Source: Leptobrachium leishanense
Taxonomy: Eukaryota > Chordata > Amphibia > Anura > Megophryidae
Direction: 5' to 3'
Assembly (NCBI GenBank): GCA_009667805.1
Contig: CM019070.1
Span: forward strand, 58,470,735 to 58,534,734
DNA: 64,000 nucleotides
The position numbers and the translations under genes were made by a program. The notes below the pieces were generated by a model that ran no database searches, was not told the DNA's origin, and worked only from the letters and a program-made list of their open reading frames with translations. Below, piece after piece: positions 58,328 through 64,000 of the stretch (positions are counted from its first letter, which is position 1; each line of letters opens with the position of its first letter).

Positions 58328-59880
58328 AGAGGGGGGAATGAATATAAAATGGAGGGGGGGGATGACATTAAAATGGAGGGGGGGAGTGAATATAAAAACC
58401 GAGGGGGGAGTGAACATAAAACGGAGGTGGGAATGACATTAAAACGGAGGGGGCAGTGAATATAAAACAGAGGGGGGTGACATTAAAATGGAGGGGGGAA
58501 TGAATATAAAATGGAGGGGGTGTAAGAGAAGACTTTAACCCTTTCGCTGCTGAGGCATTTCCGCCTTTGTGCTGAGCTCATTTTTACCGGTTTTGCTCAT
58601 CATGTTTAAACGTGTTTTGAAGGCTTATTTTAGTATATGACCCAGACATATTATATATCATTCTTTCCGTCAGACTCGGCAGATTCATAATATGTCATTA
58701 TTATATGTATACGTCATGACCTGTCTGTATATTATAACAAAAAATGCAATAAAATATGAATTTTCAATAATTTACAACGTGTAAAGTGTTTTTTTTTTCA
58801 CATTTTCACATGTGAGCAATTGCGGTTATATTTTGTATGGGGTGCGCTTGTTAAAAAAATTAGAAATGGGGTCTCGTTACATTTTTTTTGGGGAAAATTA
58901 CGTGATTTTTAACAAACACACCGCATACAAAAATCGTTAGTGCAGCATCATTGTTCACATTATAATTGAAATGGGAACAATATTGCTGCATTAACAAACC
59001 AAAAAAAAACAAAAAAACTTGTTTATTTTTTTTTATAATTTGTTTTAAAATATTTTTATTTTTTATTTTTAATTTCTTTTTTTTCACAGTCGTGTTTGGT
59101 ATCGTTGGAACGGCCATGCTCTGGCCGATCCAACAGTACTAAACTTTAACCTCTAGCTGCCACGGATCGGGAGATAGGGGGTTCATTGGAACCCCCTATC
59201 TCCACCATTGGTGGCAGCTAGGGGTTAACTCCAAGACTGGCGTCATCGTACTATGCACGATGACGCCAGTCCTCAGGGGGAGTTCCCGGAGGCTTGGCCG
59301 ACATCCAAGATGTCGGCCAGCTCCGGGAAAGGATCACGAACCGGCGCTTTTCAGCGCCGATTCGTGATCCGGCTCCCCAGGGGTTAATGACAGCCACCGT
59401 TTGGAAGGGCAGGCTTTGTCCTTCCAAACGGTGCCTGGCATTAAGCTCAGGACCCCCGCGATTGGGAGGGAGAGAGGTCCGAAGGACCTCCCCCCTCCTT
59501 TTCAGGCGCCTCCTCCGCACACGCGGGGGGGCGCCTGAAATAGATGTCATCGCGCCACCGCAATGACATCTATTGTGCCCGTGGCGGTCCCGGATTAACG
59601 GGCTGACATCCAAGATGTCAGCCCGCACCGAGGGGCGCAGCGATCGGCCGGAATCCGGCCGATCGCAGGCTGCTTCGGGAGGACGCGCTCAACGCGTCCT
59701 CCGCAGCCAACCCTTCCTGCGGCAGGACGCGCTGAGCGCGTCCTCCACAGCGAAGTGGTTAGAACGGGGGGTGAAATTAAAAAAGGGGGTGGTGAAATTA
59801 AAAAGGGGGGAATGAAATGAACATGAAAAACTAAGAGTGTGGTGAAATGGACTGAAAAGGGAGGTGGGGAGATTTACATG
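58328..59880. repeat. G-rich minisatellite split by a MITE
   Basis: Units of about 22-25 bp alternate gaatataaaatggagggggg with gacattaaaatggagggggg, about nine copies at 58328-58530; related gtgaaattaaaaaggggg units continue at 59763-59880. The hairpin MITE (58539-59758) sits between, so the array predates it. Confidence 0.85.
58539..59758. mobile_element. Hairpin-array MITE, piggyBac-like, copy A (1220 bp)
   Basis: Ends CCCTTTCGCTGCTGAGG and (reverse complement) CCACTTCGCTGTGGAGG, flanked by TTAA (58535-58538) and TTAG (59759-59762). TTAA targets and CC-starting ends suit piggyBac. The left half is AT-rich; the right half (59096-59758) is a run of about 12 consecutive hairpins, including 59154-59220, 59235-59272, 59293-59321, 59331-59370, 59395-59433, 59539-59574, 59598-59626 and 59641-59666. 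No transposase. A second copy lies inverted at 62995-64000. Confidence 0.85.
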
Positions 59881-59915
59881 ATGAAGGGAGGGGGACCTGA
59901 AAAAGGAGAGACTCC

Positions 59916-60035
59916 CTGCCTTTACCGTTGAAGATCTATTGCTGTGGATCCTGTCACAGGATCTACAGCAATAGACCTCTAACGGTAAGGCTGTGAGTAT
60001 GAATGTACACAGAATTCCTGTGTATGTTCATACTC
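59916..60035. repeat. Two adjacent palindromes
   Basis: 59918-59954 pairs with 59956-59991 (about 36 bp, around attgctgtggatcctgt), and 59995-60012 pairs with 60018-60035 (gagtatgaatgtacacag / ctgtgtatgttcatactc). Related words recur at 60036-60125, giving a direct-repeat overlay. Confidence 0.85.
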
Positions 60036-60276
60036 CCTGCCTTTATCATTAGAGGTATATTGCTGTTGATCCTGTGTACATTCATACTCACTGCCTTTAC
60101 CGTGAGAGTTCTATTGCTGTGGTGCTCTGTGATGCTTAACCAGTGGAATTATCTAATTATACTTTTATACTTTTATGTTACATTGTTTGCACTAATACAC
60201 ATTTTATGTGATTTTTAAGGTATTGGGAGCAACACTCTGTAATACGATCTTGATTCATATATTTTACTCACAATTG

Positions 60277-60400
60277 TTTTTTTTTTTTGAGAAAGGATTT
60301 TACCTGGAAGGATACATTGAGATTTTTCTCGTTTTCAAGTATGTCCTGGGTGGCGAGTATGTACCGTTAGGTGTCTTGCCCAAGGACTCTTACTGGATAC
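60277..60400 (-). mobile_element. SINE fragment (minus), head missing
   Basis: A T-run (60277-60288) precedes the complement of the SINE tail and body seen at 56330-56451 (aaaggattttacctgg, ctcgttttcaagtatgtcct, gtaccgttaggtgtcttgcc). The tRNA-like head is absent, so it is 5'-truncated. Confidence 0.8.
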
Positions 60401-60530
60401 TGTCTTAAATTATTTGAACCAGATTGATACTTTTTTATGTTAAATGTGCTGTTGTGCGAGCAATATGTGTGATTTTAAGATATCGAAACTACCACTTTGT
60501 AATGTGATCACGATTCACACTAAATATTGT

Positions 60531-62595
60531 GGGCCCTATTACATTGTTCGCGCAAACGTAAATGCACAAAAACGCATTAACGTGAGGGTCAAAACCCTTT
60601 GCGCTGAACGTCGTATTACAATGTCCGCGCAAAAAATGCGCGTTAACGTCTACCGCGGGTGAACCTGCGTGAACCCTGCGTGAGCGTAATGTACTACGCG
60701 TTTCCTATACATAACATTGTGAGCACAAATGTGTTTGTGCGCTGGTACGCAGATAGTATTACAATGTATGTGCAAATTTTTTTATGTATTACATTTTTTT
60801 TTATTATTAGTTTGCAGGACAGTCAAAGAAATATGCACATAAAAAGAGGTATCGCAGGGCCAATATATGTCATCAAAAATAAGCGAGAAGTGGCCGCACA
60901 GGACCAACACGTCAGCTGTAAGAATATGCGTCTCAAGAATAACGATTAAACAATTGCAAGCACTGCATGAAAACATTACACCAAAATAAGAGAAAATCAG
61001 CTGAAACATCTAACACAAAAAAAATAAATTCCCATACAGCCAGAAAGACCGTGGGAAGGCCATGGGGGGGGGGGGGGTAAATGGCACCCAGGCCCAGGCA
61101 CTCGGGGACCGAGTCGGGCATCAAGCTGCGGCCATGTTCCCTGAGATATCCCGAAGAAACCAAATTAAAACAAGAAGAGGGGGGGTAAACACAACAAAGG
61201 TGTTAGAACATTTAGAAAGCAAAAAAGTCCTCAGAGATGGAGCAATAGGGGAAAAAAAAAGAAGTAAGTGAGGGGGTGAGGGATAAAAACTTCTGCGGAC
61301 AGGGGATCTCATCTAGAACTTAAAGTCTCAGCAAAAAATGCTAAATATTTGTCCTCATCTGGTGATCACCAAAGATATCATAAAATGGCTGGCAAAAGCA
61401 TAAAGGGGGGGGGAAGATGCATCTCATGAGGAAAAGTAAAAGCAAAATGGTCTTCTTAGCCAGTGTCCCTGAGCGGTGGTGGGTGTGACACAGGTAGATC
61501 GAGGCATAGTAGGCCAGGCCAGGCAGCCCACCTAGGGTCGACGCGGGGGGAACAAGGCCAGCATAACGGGTGACAGGTCTCCACCTGCAGTGCGACATCA
61601 TCCACCAACAGCGAGGAGTAAAATCGCTGACAGCGCCGCTGCTGGGGACGGCAGGAAGGTTTCAAACTGCAGCACTGTCCTTTCAGAGACGAGGGGGAGC
61701 TCCACCGGGTAAGGGCCAGTACCAGCAGGCACCACCAGCATGTCCGCCGACTCCACCCAATCAGATAACTTTTGGCAGTCAGGTACACTCAAAGCCTGCC
61801 GCTGGGGTAGCTCCTCCACTGCACAGACCATCAGCGGGATCCCGCCATCCAGCGCCTCAGCTTCGTCCCGCGGTACTCCGGCCTCTGCACTCACCGGAGC
61901 CTCACAGCTGTGCAGGACAACAGCAAGCTGTTTTCCACCAGGACCCCTTCCGCACAAAGTATCCTCTTCCTCTAGGTCCGGAGTCACCCGACTGACTCCC
62001 ATCACCGCCAAGAGCCCCCGCCAGATGCCTCGGGTAAGCGGTTTCTCTTCTTCATCTTCCCTCGGTTATTGGTCCAGGCAGGCCTCGAGGGCCTCCATAC
62101 CACTAGCAGGTGGGGGATGCTCTGAACCACGCCACTCAGGTTGCCCCTCCGCCTCCTCCTCCAATGGGACATCGGATGCAGCCAGAGGATGGGGGCCCTC
62201 CATCCTCGCAGCCCGCGATCAACAGCCTCTCGGTGGTGATTCCCCACAGGAGGAACAGACAGGGAGGTGTCTAGGCATCAGAAGGTAGGCCTCAAAATGG
62301 CCGACAACCGATCGGGTCCGCCGGGGAACTCAGCAAAAGACTCAGCTGTGCTCCAGAGGGGGGGACAAAGACGGGCCCCGGAGCAATCCTTGTAATGGCC
62401 AGGCTTGCAGGGACTCCACTAGTGGGTAATTCACGTAGAAGTTCAGGCTAAAAACCCCTGCAACAGGAGATTCCCGCAGAGCTCCAGTGAGGCACGTCTG
62501 CTCCCATGCAGCTCCGGCCAAGCCCCCTATGCGCACAATTTAATGCACAGCCTTTGTGCGCATAATTTTAACGTCTTTTAAAAGCTGGTGGTAAC
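60531..62595. mobile_element. Harbinger-type element, copy 2, split by a retroelement
   Basis: Begins GGGCCCTATTACATTGTTCGCG, like the MITE at 33731, and follows the reverse complement of that copy (ttaacgtctaccgcggg..., then cataattttaacgtctttta and aaagctgg near 62590). An L1-like insert (60782-62527) interrupts it, and hAT copy 2 starts at 62596 before the other end is reached. The TWA flank is not evident at the left. Confidence 0.75.
60782..62527 (-). mobile_element. L1-like non-autonomous retroelement (tentative)
   Basis: Bounded by a T-run (60791-60800) and a GC-rich 5'-UTR-like end at 62527, with a probable diverged target duplication (tatgtgcaaattt / tatgcgcacaattt). Both copies align to one site in the Harbinger homologue at 34215. 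The GC-rich 3.. purine-rich layout mirrors the half-L1 at 10091-12112, but I see no ORF1 motif; open frames at 61598-62011 and 62002-62247 (minus) are unrecognised. Confidence 0.5.
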
Positions 62596-62990
62596 TAGGG
62601 ATGAGCCGAACACCCCGAGTTCGGTTCGCATCCGAACTCAAAATTTTCAAAAGTTCGAATTCGAACTCAAACTCAATACAAGTCAATGGGACTCAAAGTT
62701 CTGTTTTTAGAGTGCCCTCCAAGAGGGAATAAATGCTAGATATTTGCCATAAAAGGTGTATGAGGGTCCGGGTAGTGCCCTGGGGGATAGGAAACAAGGA
62801 CAAAAAGTAAAAAAATAAACATTTTTAAAGGGACAGTGAGTTTTCCATGAAATAAGGGTTAAAAATAAAAACGAAAAATACCTTCAAATATCGTGCCTAG
62901 GAGGTCCCCATAACCTGCCCGTGAAGTGGCGCATTTCTAGGCATTTCAAATGCCTTCATGACATTTCAAATTACGGTAAATGCTTTTCCT
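62596..62990 (+). mobile_element. hAT copy 2, left end only
   Basis: Starts TAGGGATGAGCCGAAC and matches 35299-35720 throughout (aagtcaatgg, tttttagagt, ccataaaaggtgtatg, gggtagtgccctggggga). The MITE copy B interrupts it at TTAA; the remainder would lie right of the window. Confidence 0.85.
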
Positions 62991-62994
62991 TTAA

Positions 62995-64000
62995 CCACTT
63001 CAATGCTAAGACGCGCTCAGCGCGTCCTCAGCATTGCCCCTGGTATGCGGAGGACGCGCTGAGCGCGTCCTCGCATTGGGGTCAGCGTTCGGCCGGGTTC
63101 CGGCCGATCGCTGGCCCCTCCGGTGCGGGCTGACATCCTGGATGTCAGCCCGGCATCCGGAGCAGTGGCCGCCATTATTATGTGTCATCGCGCCCCCGCG
63201 ATGACACATAATTCAGGCGCCCCCCGCATGTGCGGAGGAGGCGCCTGAAAGGGAGGGGGGGAGGTCCTTCGGACCTCTCTCCCTCCCGATCGGCGGCTCA
63301 CAGGGGCTTAACCCAGGCATCATTTGAAGGGCACAGCCTGCCCTTCCAAATGATGCCTGGCATTAACCCCTGGGGAGCTGGATCGCAAATCGGCGCTGAA
63401 AAGCGCCGATTTGCGATCCTTCCCGGGAGCTGGCCGACATCTTGGATGTCGGCCAAGCTTCCGGGAACTCCCCCAGAGGACTGGCGTCATCGTGCGCAGC
63501 ACGATGACGCAGTCCTAGCATTAACCCTAACTGCCACGAACTGTGGAGATAGGGAGTTCCAATGAACTCCCTATCTCCCGATCCGTGGCAGTTAGGGGTT
63601 AAATTTTGATATCGTTGGATCGGCCAGAGCATGGCCGTTCCAACGATACCAAACATGAAAGTAAAAAAAATGTAAAAAAATAAATAAAATAAAAATAAAA
63701 ATAAAAAAAAATTAAAAAAAAAAATTTAAAAAAAAAAAACACTTTTTTTTTTTTTTTTGTTTTGTTAATGCAGCAATATTGTTCCCATTTCAATTATAAT
63801 GTGAACAATGATGCTGCATTAACGATTTTTGTATGCGGTGCGTTTGTTAAAAATGGTGTCATTTTCCCCAAAAAAAAATGTAACGAGACCCCATCTCTAA
63901 TTTTTTTAACAAGCGCACCCCATACAAAATATAACCGCAATTGCTCGCATGTTAAAATGTGGAAAAAAACACTTTACACGCTGTAAATTATTGAAAATAC
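62995..64000. mobile_element. Hairpin-array MITE, copy B (inverted, cut by window end)
   Basis: Follows TTAA (62991-62994) with CCACTTCAATGCTAAG and then the same ordered hairpins as copy A in reverse: 63004-63070 region, 63123-63151, 63177-63212, 63318-63355, 63380-63419, 63433-63461, 63481-63516, 63528-63594 and 63613-63645, followed by the AT-rich half (63650 on) complementary to 58740-59100. Its TTAA target is shown intact in the related hAT at about 35716-35719. Confidence 0.85.

Overview
This window looks like vertebrate, most probably amphibian (frog-type), intergenic DNA. No intact host gene, tRNA, rRNA or CRISPR array was found. Nearly every recognisable stretch is a transposable element or a decayed retrocopy: L1/Tx1, CR1 and L2 LINEs, Penelope-like elements (PLEs), a chromodomain Ty3/Gypsy element, solo LTRs, Tc1/mariner, hAT, Harbinger-like and piggyBac-like elements, and a tRNA-derived SINE. 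The only host-gene sequence is an intronless, stop-ridden retrocopy of sorting nexin 5 (SNX5). The mix of PLEs with hammerhead motifs, CR1 3' tails, chromovirus, Tc1 and TTAA-flanked hairpin MITEs is what points to an amphibian; this is inference.

Layout. 1-5760: the 5' part of an L1 (minus) abutting a CR1 LINE (minus) with broken ORF1 (esterase type) and ORF2. 6061-6815: 5'-truncated PLE (minus) with a GIY-YIG remnant and a hammerhead-like motif. 7704-8822: inverted-repeat element containing one end of a TTAA-type MITE. 9250-9630: Tc1 fragment. 9971-12619: solo LTR split by a 2.0-kb L1-derived element that has ORF1 but no ORF2. 12620-14205: PLE tail (plus) with hammerhead. 14206-19839: chromovirus with gag, protease, RT/RNase H, integrase and a separated chromodomain. 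20469-21159: solo LTR. 21899-23087: SNX5 processed pseudogene. 23585-24294: solo LTR. About 25500-29420: PLE (minus) with CR1 and L2 tails inserted. 30425-31815: L2 LINE. 32625-33379: hAT MITE. 33540-34545: CR1 fragment split by a Harbinger-type MITE. 35299-42090: 6.8-kb hAT element with broken BED-type transposase and three tandem arrays. 42837-43263: Harbinger-type MITE. 43893-45513: complete but frameshifted Tc1. About 47350-58327: a plus-strand L1 interrupted by an L2 tail, a 2.1-kb hAT derivative, and a Tc1 that itself carries a solo LTR and a SINE. 58328-59880: minisatellite split by a hairpin-array MITE (copy A). 60531-64000: a Harbinger-type element split by an L1-like retroelement and by a second hAT copy, which in turn holds the inverted hairpin-array MITE (copy B).

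The boundaries are unusually readable: many insertions carry target-site duplications of the length expected for their class (5 bp for LTRs, 8 bp for hAT, TA for Tc1, TWA for Harbinger, TTAA for piggyBac-like, about 14 bp for L1), and several can be checked against an empty-site homologue inside the window. The most striking signal is the hairpin-array MITE. It consists of about a dozen consecutive near-perfect hairpins, and between its two copies at least nine stem base pairs have changed on both arms so that pairing is kept.
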